DNA from: an uncultured Porphyromonadaceae bacterium
GTDB lineage: Bacteria > Bacteroidota > Bacteroidia > Bacteroidales > Muribaculaceae
Reading direction: 5' to 3'
Assembly: GCA_946410185.1 (NCBI GenBank)
Contig: CAMJZI010000008.1
Location: 1-46,675, forward strand
Length of the DNA: 46,675 nt
The position numbers and the translations under genes are program-made. Below are positions 33,689 to 41,315 of this stretch, one piece after another; the stretch's first letter is position 1; the number at the start of each line of letters is the position of its first letter. The notes under the pieces were generated by a model. The model had not been told where the DNA came from and did not search any database. It saw only the letters and a program-made list of their open reading frames with translations.

Positions 33689-33738
33689 CGGACAGCGAAA
33701 TATCCGTATTGACGAACGATTAATCTTGATTTAGAGAG

Positions 33739-34794
33739 ATGAAAAGGATTTACTTATTCATGTATCTGGCCTGCTTGGCCATGACTGCCTGGTCACAGAA
33801 CCTGATGTTAAGCCAAGAGGAGCCCGGAAACGAGATTGCGGTGGTGGGTTACTTCTGCAAGAACGACACGATGACCTATAGGCAGACGCATAACAAATAC
33901 AAAATTCAAGGGAACGATACGACGGTCAGCGAGTCCTATGTGGAAGAATTCATGATAGTGGTGACTGACTCGACAAGCGACGGTTACAAGATGAAGTACA
34001 TTCCGCTGAGCTTCACCCTCCATGATGCCGACACGGTCACCAGTCTGATGACTAATGCCATGAGCCAGTTGATGCAGTCGGTCGTGTGCGAGTTCACAAC
34101 CGATGAGTTGGGATTGCTCAAAAGCATCACCAACTGGCGCGAGATACGTGACCAACTCAAGAAGGGTGTAAAGGCCACATGCGACACGCTGTACGCGACC
34201 ATCCCGGATATGGATAGCATCATGCCCCGAAAGTCGTTGGAAAACATCCTGTTGCTCCATTTCTCAACCGAGGAGGGCATCCGCAACTCATACGAGGAAT
34301 TGGAGAACCTCTTCGGGCTGCACGGCTCCACGTTTGACCTCGGCGACAAGGAAGTAGATACCGAGGAACAAGGTTACCCCCAGCACATATCCGCCAGGAT
34401 AGGCTACACCACCATCGAGGACGAGGAGGATGATTTCGACGGCGATTATGCCATCTCAACACTATCAACTACGACAATTCCTGTCGAGGACGTTATGGAC
34501 CTTGGCTTCGGCGCGCTGTCAATGATCGTGAGCGACATGGCCAATGACAGCCTGGAAGCGGTGCGTGACCAGATTGTTGATTCGCTAAAAATCGCGAAGC
34601 CCAATGGCGCTGAAGTCATTGTCAAAGAGTATTACGGGTTTTTCTTGAACGGATGGCCCAAAGAATACTATTTCGAGAAAGCGTTTGATCTGGGATTCGG
34701 CCAGAACATCGAGACCCGCTATATCGAGTGGATTTCCCGCCATTGGAACATCTACATCCGCGACGACGAATCAACCGAAAACAAAGACATCTAA
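33739..34794 (+). CDS. Secreted protein of unknown function
   Basis: 351 residues with a clear signal peptide (MKRIYLFMYLACLAMTAWSQ, no lipobox). I do not recognise the family. The body has an N-terminal beta part (TYRQTHNKYKIQGNDT, FMIVVTDSTSDGYKMKYIPL), a helical middle and an acidic linker (TTIEDEEDDFDGDYA) before a C-terminal region with KEYYGFFLNGWPKEYYFEKAFDLGFGQ. It should be periplasmic or secreted. It has its own promoter, and a second unknown secreted protein starts 17 bases after its stop, so the two form an operon. Confidence 0.75.
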   Translation: MKRIYLFMYLACLAMTAWSQNLMLSQEEPGNEIAVVGYFCKNDTMTYRQTHNKYKIQGNDTTVSESYVEEFMIVVTDSTSDGYKMKYIPLSFTLHDADTVTSLMTNAMSQLMQSVVCEFTTDELGLLKSITNWREIRDQLKKGVKATCDTLYATIPDMDSIMPRKSLENILLLHFSTEEGIRNSYEELENLFGLHGSTFDLGDKEVDTEEQGYPQHISARIGYTTIEDEEDDFDGDYAISTLSTTTIPVEDVMDLGFGALSMIVSDMANDSLEAVRDQIVDSLKIAKPNGAEVIVKEYYGFFLNGWPKEYYFEKAFDLGFGQNIETRYIEWISRHWNIYIRDDESTENKDI

Positions 34795-34811
34795 ATACAC
34801 CACGATACATT

Positions 34812-35660
34812 ATGAAGCATTTATTATCACTCTTTCTGCTGTTGCCGATGCTTTGTGTGGCTCAACCCGATCGGACAGCAGCCAGCAAGTTGCCCAGTCA
34901 AGACGAACTGGCAACCATCAATGACAGCATCTTGCAAGAAGGCCTGCGACTTTACACCTACGAGAAATTATCATGGATGGCATCTGACCTGCTTGCTGAG
35001 CATGCTTCAGTAGATTTGTCGAGTATACGTGGTTCGGCAGCGCAACTGGATGGCAACAGCAAACTCACCCATTTTTATTGCCGAAAAGATAGTGTGGTGT
35101 TCAGTTGCACTCTTGACCTTAATGATTTTAGTCTGTCATGGGACAATACTGTGCGACCTATGACCGAAGATGACAAAGATGCCGTTCACTTTAGATCCGA
35201 AATGATTAACCGCATCATAGAGACCTATGGTGACAGCATCTATACCATTCAAGATGGGTCGATAAATATTGACTTGATTTGGCTTAGCACAGATAAACTC
35301 AGAGCGTATCTGCTGCAGGGGACTACCCTCAATGGGGTGATACCATTCGGGAACGATTATTATGTGGATATTGACATCGATAGCAACTTGATAGAATTCC
35401 ATCGTTTCCATCATTCTTACATACCTATTGACATCAGACAGACAGGCGAAAATACGCATGCCGTGGAAGTGATACATTCACACACTGTAGACAATCCGTT
35501 TTTCACTCCCACTGATATCTGTAATGCATTGCTCTATGCGCGCGACCTCTTTGAGATGAAATCGGTTAGTGTTTTATCCACCGCATTTGACCCGCCTGTC
35601 ATCATGACATTCAATATGGAAGATATGTCCATCACTGTTAATGAATTGGATCACCATTAA
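34812..35660 (+). CDS. Second secreted protein of unknown function
   Basis: 282 residues from the ATG at 34812, chosen because MKHLLSLFLLLPMLCVAQ is a good signal peptide and the gap to the previous gene is then 17 bases. An earlier in-frame ATG at 34728 lies inside the upstream gene. Visible features are an acidic mixed alpha/beta body with HFYCRKDSVVFSCTLDLNDF and a C-terminal strand pattern VIMTFNMEDMSITV. No family is recognised. Its base composition is more A/T-rich than its neighbours. It shares an operon with the 33739 gene, and together they may act as a pair at the envelope. Confidence 0.7.
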   Translation: MKHLLSLFLLLPMLCVAQPDRTAASKLPSQDELATINDSILQEGLRLYTYEKLSWMASDLLAEHASVDLSSIRGSAAQLDGNSKLTHFYCRKDSVVFSCTLDLNDFSLSWDNTVRPMTEDDKDAVHFRSEMINRIIETYGDSIYTIQDGSINIDLIWLSTDKLRAYLLQGTTLNGVIPFGNDYYVDIDIDSNLIEFHRFHHSYIPIDIRQTGENTHAVEVIHSHTVDNPFFTPTDICNALLYARDLFEMKSVSVLSTAFDPPVIMTFNMEDMSITVNELDHH

Positions 35661-35701
35661 GAGAAAAGCAGTGTATATTCTCAGCGATCAATAAAGACCA
35701 T

Positions 35702-35837
35702 AATTAGGGCGGCCGGCATAATGCGGGAAATGCAGGCCGAAGGTCTGCACAAGGCCAGTAGGCCTTGAATTGCAATAACACCATGGCGCGAGGGCCGTAG
35801 GTCCTCGTGGCTTGGTGAAAGAGACGCTATCCTAATT
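35702..35837. repeat. Structured ~136-bp element with three hairpins and short inverted ends
   Basis: The element is bounded by AATTAGG (35702-35708) and CCTAATT (35831-35837). Inside are TGCAGGCC-GAA-GGTCTGCA (35731-35749), CAAGGCC-AGTA-GGCCTTG (35750-35767) and a longer stem 35779-35817 topped by CGAGGGCC-GTA-GGTCCTCG. All three have GGCC/GGYC around a 3-4 base loop. It looks like a dispersed repeat or a non-autonomous element; no coding capacity. Its right edge coincides with the broken start of the ccsA remnant. Confidence 0.6.
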
Positions 35838-36543
35838 GGCCCCCGGAGGGAGCCACTCACGTCAGGCGGTGGTCATTATCCTCTCGCTGGCCTACCTCAC
35901 CATGGCGCTCATCCTGAGATGGATAATCAGCGGCCACGTGCCCATGAGCAATGGATTCGAGACGATGCAGTTCATGGCATGGGCTGCAGCCGCCATCACA
36001 CTGCTCACGGCAAGAAAGTCGATGCTCGTGTTGCCGTTCGGCATACTCACGGCGGGTCTGGCGCTGATGGTGGCCTCCTTCGGTGAGAGCAATCCGCAGA
36101 TTACCCAACTCATGCCAGTGCTCGTGTCGCCACTGCTGAGCATCCACGTCGCGGTCATCATGATAGCCTATGCCCTGCTGGCCTTCCTCATGCTCGGTGG
36201 GGTGATGGCACTTGCCCTGCGTGGGAATCAGGAGGTGGTAGAGCGGCTGCACATAGTGGGACAAGTGATTCTCTATCCGGCCGTCTTCCTGCTCACCGTG
36301 GGCGTGTTCATCGGTGCCGTGTGGGCCAACGTGTCCTGGGGGTCCTACTGGAGTTGGGACCCCAAAGAGGTGTGGGCCCTGATTACCCTCATCATCTACG
36401 CCCTGCCGCTGCACGGCCAGTCATTGCCCCTGTTCCGCAGGCCGATGTTTTTCCACGCCTACTGCATCATCGCCTTCCTGAGTGTGTTAATCACTTACTT
36501 TGGTGTAAACTTCATCCTCGGCGGTATGCACAGCTATGCGTGA
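35836..36543 (+). pseudogene. ccsA: 5'-truncated cytochrome c biogenesis protein CcsA
   Basis: The frame encodes about 235 residues that match the CcsA heme-handling domain: LRWIISGHVPMSNGFETMQFMAW, then several membrane helices and the tryptophan-rich signature WGSYWSWDPKEVWALIT, ending with HAYCIIAFLSVLITYFGVNFILGG. In Bacteroidales CcsA is normally longer or fused behind a ResB-like part. Here an in-frame TAA lies directly before 35836, the only start there is a TTG at the repeat edge, and the first ATG (35901) would fall inside the first membrane helix. I infer a remnant left by a deletion or insertion at the hairpin element. No ResB or cytochrome gene is next to it. Confidence 0.7.
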
Positions 36544-36564
36544 CGACAAACAGTGACGATGATT

Positions 36565-36612
36565 CTAAAAAAGAAACGCAACCAACTGATTTCTCAGCGA
36601 TTGCGCTTTCTT
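36565..36612 (-). terminator. Terminator after tRNA-Arg
   Basis: On the minus strand GAAAGCGCAA pairs with TTGCGTTTC (one bulged base), with a small CTGA/TCAG hairpin inside, followed by TTTTTT. It may serve the convergent ccsA remnant as well. Confidence 0.7.
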
Positions 36613-36616
36613 CTTG

Positions 36617-36690
36617 TGATCCCTACAGGATTCAAACCTGTAACCTTTTGATCCGTAGTCAAACGCTCTATTCAATTGAGCTAAGGGACC
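36617..36690 (-). tRNA. tRNA-Arg (anticodon ACG)
   Basis: It folds as a full cloverleaf of 74 bases: acceptor GGTCCCT/AGGGATC (one G-U), D arm GCTC/GAGC, anticodon stem TTTGA/TCAAA with loop CTACGGA (anticodon ACG), and T arm ACAGG/CCTGT. The discriminator is A, and CCA is not encoded. It reads CGU and, with inosine, CGC/CGA codons. Confidence 0.95.
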
Positions 36691-36711
36691 AGTTTTTCGT
36701 TTTCAGCGGTG

Positions 36712-36742
36712 CAAAGATACTGCCATTTTTTGAACTGGCAAG
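36712..36742 (-). promoter_or_regulatory. Promoter of tRNA-Arg
   Basis: The minus strand has TATCTTTG (36719-36712) with CTTG 19 bases upstream (36742-36739). Transcription should begin a few bases before the tRNA 5' end. Confidence 0.7.
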
Positions 36743-36840
36743 CATTTTTGCAAACTTTTTTCTGAAAAAATTTAGAGCGCGACGCCAAAACTGGTGTTAT
36801 CTACCACAACACCAACAGTTTAAGCGTGATAAAAAAACTT

Positions 36841-37047
36841 TTAGTTCAGCAACCATGTAGCGAGTGCCCAGATGACAAAAATCACCAGTGCGATCAATGT
36901 TGCCGTCCACAACGGCTTATACTTTACCACATAGAGTGAGAGTTTGGGGACGTCTGCCTTCTCGGGTTTCTCATCAGCGATTGCGAGCTTGTGCTCATCG
37001 ATGGGCTCGATGGGTTGTGCTTCTTCCTTATATAAATAAGCCTTCAT
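36841..37047 (-). CDS. Small single-pass membrane protein, unknown
   Basis: 68 residues from the ATG at 37047 (MKAYLYKEEAQPIEP). An upstream in-frame ATG would add 28 residues that overlap the promoter, so I reject it. A charged Pro/Glu/Lys-rich N-terminal half is followed by one hydrophobic helix at the very C-terminus (WTATLIALVIFVIWALATWLL), giving a tail-anchored layout with the N-terminus probably in the cytosol. It has a textbook promoter at 37076-37107, a leader of about 20 bases and an isolated position, all of which favour a real gene. Function unknown. Confidence 0.7.
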   Translation of the reverse strand: MKAYLYKEEAQPIEPIDEHKLAIADEKPEKADVPKLSLYVVKYKPLWTATLIALVIFVIWALATWLLN

Positions 37048-37075
37048 TGTCGTTATATCGTTTTGTTTTGCGGTG

Positions 37076-37107
37076 CAAATGTACACCATTTCGCTCAATT
37101 GACCAAA
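37076..37107 (-). promoter_or_regulatory. Canonical promoter of the small membrane protein
   Basis: The minus strand has TTTG (37107-37104), 20 bases, then TACATTTG (37083-37076). Confidence 0.8.
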
Positions 37108-37143
37108 CTGGACTACATTTTTTATCGACAATGACTATAACAT

Positions 37144-37186
37144 CAAGGAGTGGGACACGGCATTGGGGCACGTGTTCCACTCCTTG
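37144..37186. other. 16-bp hairpin upstream of the small protein's promoter
   Basis: CAAGGAGTGGGACACG pairs with CGTGTTCCACTCCTTG (one G-U) around an 11-base loop. There is no T tract on either side. It would lie at the 3' end of a possible minus-strand transcript starting near 37402. Confidence 0.65.
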
Positions 37187-37408
37187 TCTATAAGAAGCCA
37201 CACCAAAGGATGTGATGAAACTCCGACTAAATACAGGATTTGAGGGCGCCATAATCTTTGTAATCCTCCGGCTGTTAAGCACCTTGCGGTTGAGGCCCGC
37301 CATTGACTACAGCGCTTTTCTCGGCATTTCATAAAAATTTGAAGAGTATCCCGATCGTCTTTGATGTGGACATTTTTTCAATGAGCGTTGCCATTATTTT
37401 TGACAGGG

Positions 37409-37440
37409 CAAAGTTACGACAAATCTCCTACTGCTGCAAG
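37409..37440 (-). promoter_or_regulatory. Promoter-like site with no clear gene downstream
   Basis: The minus strand has TAACTTTG (37416-37409) with CTTG 20 bases upstream (37440-37437). The ~260 bases it would transcribe before the hairpin at 37144-37186 hold no convincing ORF, so a non-coding RNA is possible. Confidence 0.45.
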
Positions 37441-37657
37441 AGTTGGGGAATATTTAACACTACTTTTTTTACACGATAACGATTCGGCATGATGCCATAA
37501 TGTGATTAATCAATTGTTGTATTGCTGTTTAGGCGGGTCCTTCCTGCATGGGTCACAAGAATTCTCTTGGCGTTTTTTTTGCTCACTCGTGTGCGGCATG
37601 GTTAAAAATTGAGATTATTACAATTGCTTTTCATGTCTAAAAAAAATGCCATCATCG

Positions 37658-37688
37658 TTGCCACATTATTAAAAATTTACTACTTTTG
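37658..37688 (+). promoter_or_regulatory. Promoter of the large secreted protein gene
   Basis: TTG at 37658-37660, 20 bases, then TACTTTTG (37681-37688). It leaves a leader of about 90 bases that is very A/T-rich. Confidence 0.7.
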
Positions 37689-37783
37689 CCCGTGTCATAA
37701 TTAATCTTTTTAACAACCAAAAAATACCGAATAATAAAGGTTTTAAAATACAGTATTTATTAATTTTTTTTTAAAATGTTTAC

Positions 37784-40700
37784 ATGATGAAAAAATCTCT
37801 ACTTCTTCTTGTGGCATTTGCTCTCGCAATGGCAGCGAGTGGCCAGCGGCTCACGATGAATCCGCGGCTCTCAGCGCAACCAGTCAAGGGCAAGTATGAA
37901 TTCAAGACCACGCATGAGGTATCCAAGCGTGGCAGTAAGTTACCCATGGCTCAGAGCCTCAAAGCACCTGCAAGGGTTGATATCATTAACGATCAGCCGG
38001 CCGGTGAGTTGAAAATTTATGAGCGTGGCGGTGGAGCCATGTACAACTCATGGGGCTATCTTTTCTCTACCTATCAGGATGGCACTGCCATGAAGATTGT
38101 TTTTGCCGAGGACGGAAAGACCGCTTACATGCAGGATCCCATCTCGCAAGCAGTCACTGGGGCATGGGTAAAGGCCGACTTGAGCGATGACGGCAAGACC
38201 CTGACCGTGCCTTTGCACCAGTATATTGCTTACTGGGCCGATTACGGCTATGGCTTGATAACCGCATGGGTCAATGTTGGTACTGACGAGGATGGTTACA
38301 TCACCTACTCGGTTGACGAAAGAACCACAGAGGCCGTCTTCACCATTGGTGACGATGGTACGATATCGCTGGAGGGTTCGAGCGGTGACGTGAACAATTT
38401 TGAGTGCAGTGGCCTGGGTCTGATTTACGATGACGACTTGTCATGGGCTGGTTATGCCGACTGGGAGTCGGTTTACACTCCGTTCACCGACGTTCCCGTG
38501 GCTCTGCCCGATGATGCCGTGCTCGAGGACTACTCGATGTCCTTCATCGACACCTATGACAACTCACAGGGTGGCAAGATGGTCAAGGTGGCCATGATGG
38601 ACAATGACGTTTATGTACAGGGCTTCTCATCGCTGGTTCCCGACGGCATCATGAAGGGCACCCTCGCCGATGGCAAGGTTGTGTTCCCGTCCGACCAGTA
38701 CCTTGGCGTAGGCAGTGGCTCGTTCTTGTACATGACTGCAAGCGATGCCGAGTTATACTTGCTGGAGAACCTTGAGTTTGACTACGATGCCGACACCCGC
38801 ACCATGACAGCAAGCGATGCACTCGCTGTTGTTGCCGGCGGTTATGCTCAGGAGCTCTACAGCGAGCCCGTCTTCGCCCCCTATGCCGACCATGCAGCAG
38901 TTCCTGCTAATCCCGAGGTTCTGAGCTTTGATGACCAAGGTGAGGTCGGCAGCTACAACATGGGTGAGTTCTCAGTGCCTACCGTGGACACCGAGGGTAA
39001 CTTCATCAACCCCAACGACCTGTACTACCGCATCTACTTTGACGATGACGAGCTGTTCTCGTTCGGTCCCGACGAGTATCCCAATGTCGAGGACTTCATG
39101 ACCGATGTGCCCTACTACTACACCGAGAATTACGACTTTGGTGAAGGTGGCTCGTTCATCTACTTCTACGAGACTGGTTTCCACCGCGTGGGCATCCAGA
39201 GCGTCTTCCGCGGCGGCGGTGAGGAGCATGCGAGCGAAATCGTCTATATGGAGCTCACCGATGGCAGCGCACCTGTTGGCAAGGCTGATTTCTATGCTGG
39301 CTACTGCGATGACAACGCCCAGGACGCAGGTTTCACTGCTGGCAGGGCTCAGAGCTATGATATCGCCATGTTTGTCAACGATCCCAGCCTCAAGGGCATG
39401 AAGGTCACTGGTCTGCGCATCAGTGCTCCACACACCACCAACGTTAGCCAGTACACTGGCTGGCTGTCCAATGGCTTGAGCCTCAAGACTGTCGATGGTG
39501 CCAAGGTTGCCGATCCCGACATCACCAGCAGTGTTGCTAATGTCAACAGGGGTCACGCCGTTGTCATGTTCGACGAGCCTTATGAAATTGGCGAGAATGG
39601 TTTCTTCGCTGGTTACACCATTCCTGTTAACAGTGAGGAGAAACCCATGGCTATCACCAGCGACAAGATGGGTGGCGGCCTGTGGCTGCACACCAGCAAC
39701 GCATTGCGCAACTGGACCGACAAGTCCAGCATGGGCAGCCCCTGCATCGAGCTCATTCTCGAAGGCCAGCAGGAGAATGCCGCAACCATCGTCCTGCCCG
39801 CCAACACCAATGCCAAGAAAGGCGATCCCATCTATGTCAACGCTACCCTCTACAACCACGGCACTGCCACGCTGGAGCAGGGTGAGTACACCTACGAGAT
39901 CAACGGTGTGACCAACACCGCAACGTTTACCAACAACATCTCAGGTGACCACTGGGGACGCAACACCAACATCACGATTGAGTTGCCCGCTATTGCCGAT
40001 GCCGGCAACTACCCCTTGACCGTCACCGTTACTAAGGTCAACAACGTTGACAATCAGGATGTAGCTCCCACCCGCACGGGTATGGTGAACATCATGGACA
40101 TGGTGCCTGTTCACCGCGTGCTCGTCGAGGAATACACCGGCACCTGGTGCGGATGGTGTACCCGTGGTCTGGTAGCCATGAACCTGTTGGCCGAGACCTT
40201 TGGCAATGACTTCATCGGCGTGGCTTATCACAATGGCGACCCCATGGAGATCACTACCAATTACCCGAACAGTGTTGGTGGTTTCCCCAATGCATGGGTA
40301 GAGAGGAACTATAATGTGGATCCCTACTATGGATATGAATCGGCTGGCTTTGGCATGAAGGACCTGGTTGAGTACCTGAAGGGTCAGCTGGCTACTGCCG
40401 AAATCAACGTCAAGGCCGACTGGATTGACGAGGCACGCACCCAGATCAAGGCCGATGTGGAGAGCAATTTCGTGATGAACGCATCTGGTAGCGACTATGC
40501 CCTCGAGCTGATGCTCGTCGAGGACGACATGTTCGGCCCCGCCGGCACCGAATGGGATCAGCACAACTACTATGCCACTATGGCCGATCAGTATGGCAAC
40601 GAGCCCAACCTGGGTCCCTTGTGTGACATGCCCGAGGTAATCGAGGGCTACCACTTCAACGACGTGCTCGTGGCAACCACAGGACAGATTGCCGAGAGCA

Positions 40701-41044
40701 TGCCCGAGTCGATCGCAGCCAACACGATAAACAACTTCGACTACACCTTCAACACCGACTTCATCTACAACACGAGCGGCGAAGCCATCATCCAGAACAA
40801 GGATCAGCTCCACGTTGTAGCAATCATCGTCGAGAAGGCAACCGGCAAGGTCATCAATGCCGCTAAGGGCAAGGTGGGCGCAAGCGCTGTCACCGAGATC
40901 CGCGACGAGAACAAGGAGGTAGCATCGACCATCTACTTCGACCTCACGGGCCGCATGGTCAGCAATCCTGACAACGGCATCTTTGTGAAGGTTGTTCGTT
41001 ACACCGACGGCTCACAGCAGAGCTTCAAGGTGCTCAAGAAGTAA
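37784..41044 (+). CDS. Large secreted protein with Omp28/thioredoxin-like domain
   Basis: A 1086-residue protein with a signal peptide (KSLLLLVAFALAMAASGQ). The first ~400 residues are acidic and beta-rich with repeated DDG/DEDG turns. The middle has discoidin-like or Ig-like strands (GFTAGRAQSYDIAMFV, NGFFAGYTIP, YVNATLYNHGTATLEQGEYTYEI). At about 780-900 comes an Omp28/thioredoxin-like part, VLVEEYTGTWCGWCTRGLVAMNLL, with Cys789-Gly-Trp-Cys792, an active CXXC pair. The C-terminal ~40 residues (IYFDLTGRMVSNPDNGIFVK, then VLKK) resemble a short type 9 secretion-like sorting tail. It is monocistronic with a strong promoter and terminator. The role is unknown: perhaps a surface redox or adhesion protein. 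Confidence 0.8.
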   Translation: MMKKSLLLLVAFALAMAASGQRLTMNPRLSAQPVKGKYEFKTTHEVSKRGSKLPMAQSLKAPARVDIINDQPAGELKIYERGGGAMYNSWGYLFSTYQDGTAMKIVFAEDGKTAYMQDPISQAVTGAWVKADLSDDGKTLTVPLHQYIAYWADYGYGLITAWVNVGTDEDGYITYSVDERTTEAVFTIGDDGTISLEGSSGDVNNFECSGLGLIYDDDLSWAGYADWESVYTPFTDVPVALPDDAVLEDYSMSFIDTYDNSQGGKMVKVAMMDNDVYVQGFSSLVPDGIMKGTLADGKVVFPSDQYLGVGSGSFLYMTASDAELYLLENLEFDYDADTRTMTASDALAVVAGGYAQELYSEPVFAPYADHAAVPANPEVLSFDDQGEVGSYNMGEFSVPTVDTEGNFINPNDLYYRIYFDDDELFSFGPDEYPNVEDFMTDVPYYYTENYDFGEGGSFIYFYETGFHRVGIQSVFRGGGEEHASEIVYMELTDGSAPVGKADFYAGYCDDNAQDAGFTAGRAQSYDIAMFVNDPSLKGMKVTGLRISAPHTTNVSQYTGWLSNGLSLKTVDGAKVADPDITSSVANVNRGHAVVMFDEPYEIGENGFFAGYTIPVNSEEKPMAITSDKMGGGLWLHTSNALRNWTDKSSMGSPCIELILEGQQENAATIVLPANTNAKKGDPIYVNATLYNHGTATLEQGEYTYEINGVTNTATFTNNISGDHWGRNTNITIELPAIADAGNYPLTVTVTKVNNVDNQDVAPTRTGMVNIMDMVPVHRVLVEEYTGTWCGWCTRGLVAMNLLAETFGNDFIGVAYHNGDPMEITTNYPNSVGGFPNAWVERNYNVDPYYGYESAGFGMKDLVEYLKGQLATAEINVKADWIDEARTQIKADVESNFVMNASGSDYALELMLVEDDMFGPAGTEWDQHNYYATMADQYGNEPNLGPLCDMPEVIEGYHFNDVLVATTGQIAESMPESIAANTINNFDYTFNTDFIYNTSGEAIIQNKDQLHVVAIIVEKATGKVINAAKGKVGASAVTEIRDENKEVASTIYFDLTGRMVSNPDNGIFVKVVRYTDGSQQSFKVLKK

Positions 41045-41076
41045 TCGCCTCTTGACAAACTAAACTGAATTGAACT

Positions 41077-41113
41077 GAGCCGCAACCCGCAACCCGGGCT
41101 TGCGGCTCTCTTT
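41077..41113 (+). terminator. Terminator of the large secreted protein gene
   Basis: GAGCCGCAA pairs with TTGCGGCTC around a C-rich loop, followed by TCTTTGT. Confidence 0.75.
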
Positions 41114-41233
41114 GTCCCACCCCATCACCCACTATAACGTCCGCTATTCATCTGATTTCCTGATTGCATTTTCACACCCTCGCCCATGCCCAATACTATG
41201 AGTGCAGGGGTTAATAACTTTTCATCATTTCTA

Positions 41234-41265
41234 TTTGTAGGGGTCGAGGAAAATGTTTACCTTTG
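41234..41265 (+). promoter_or_regulatory. Canonical promoter of arcA
   Basis: TTTG (41234-41237), exactly 20 bases, then TACCTTTG (41258-41265). The leader is about 45 bases. Confidence 0.8.
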
Positions 41266-41315
41266 CGCCAAATTAATCAACTGTTATCATTAACAATAAG
41301 ATATCATTCCAAGTC

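Noticed and set aside
35836-36543. Intact ccsA starting at TTG 35836
   Set aside because: The TTG is immediately preceded by an in-frame stop, lies in the hairpin element's right edge and lacks any leader. The family normally extends further upstream, so a remnant is more likely.
35660-36690. Integrated genomic element using the tRNA-Arg 3' end as attachment site
   Set aside because: No integrase is present, and no direct repeat of the tRNA 3' end was seen on the far side.
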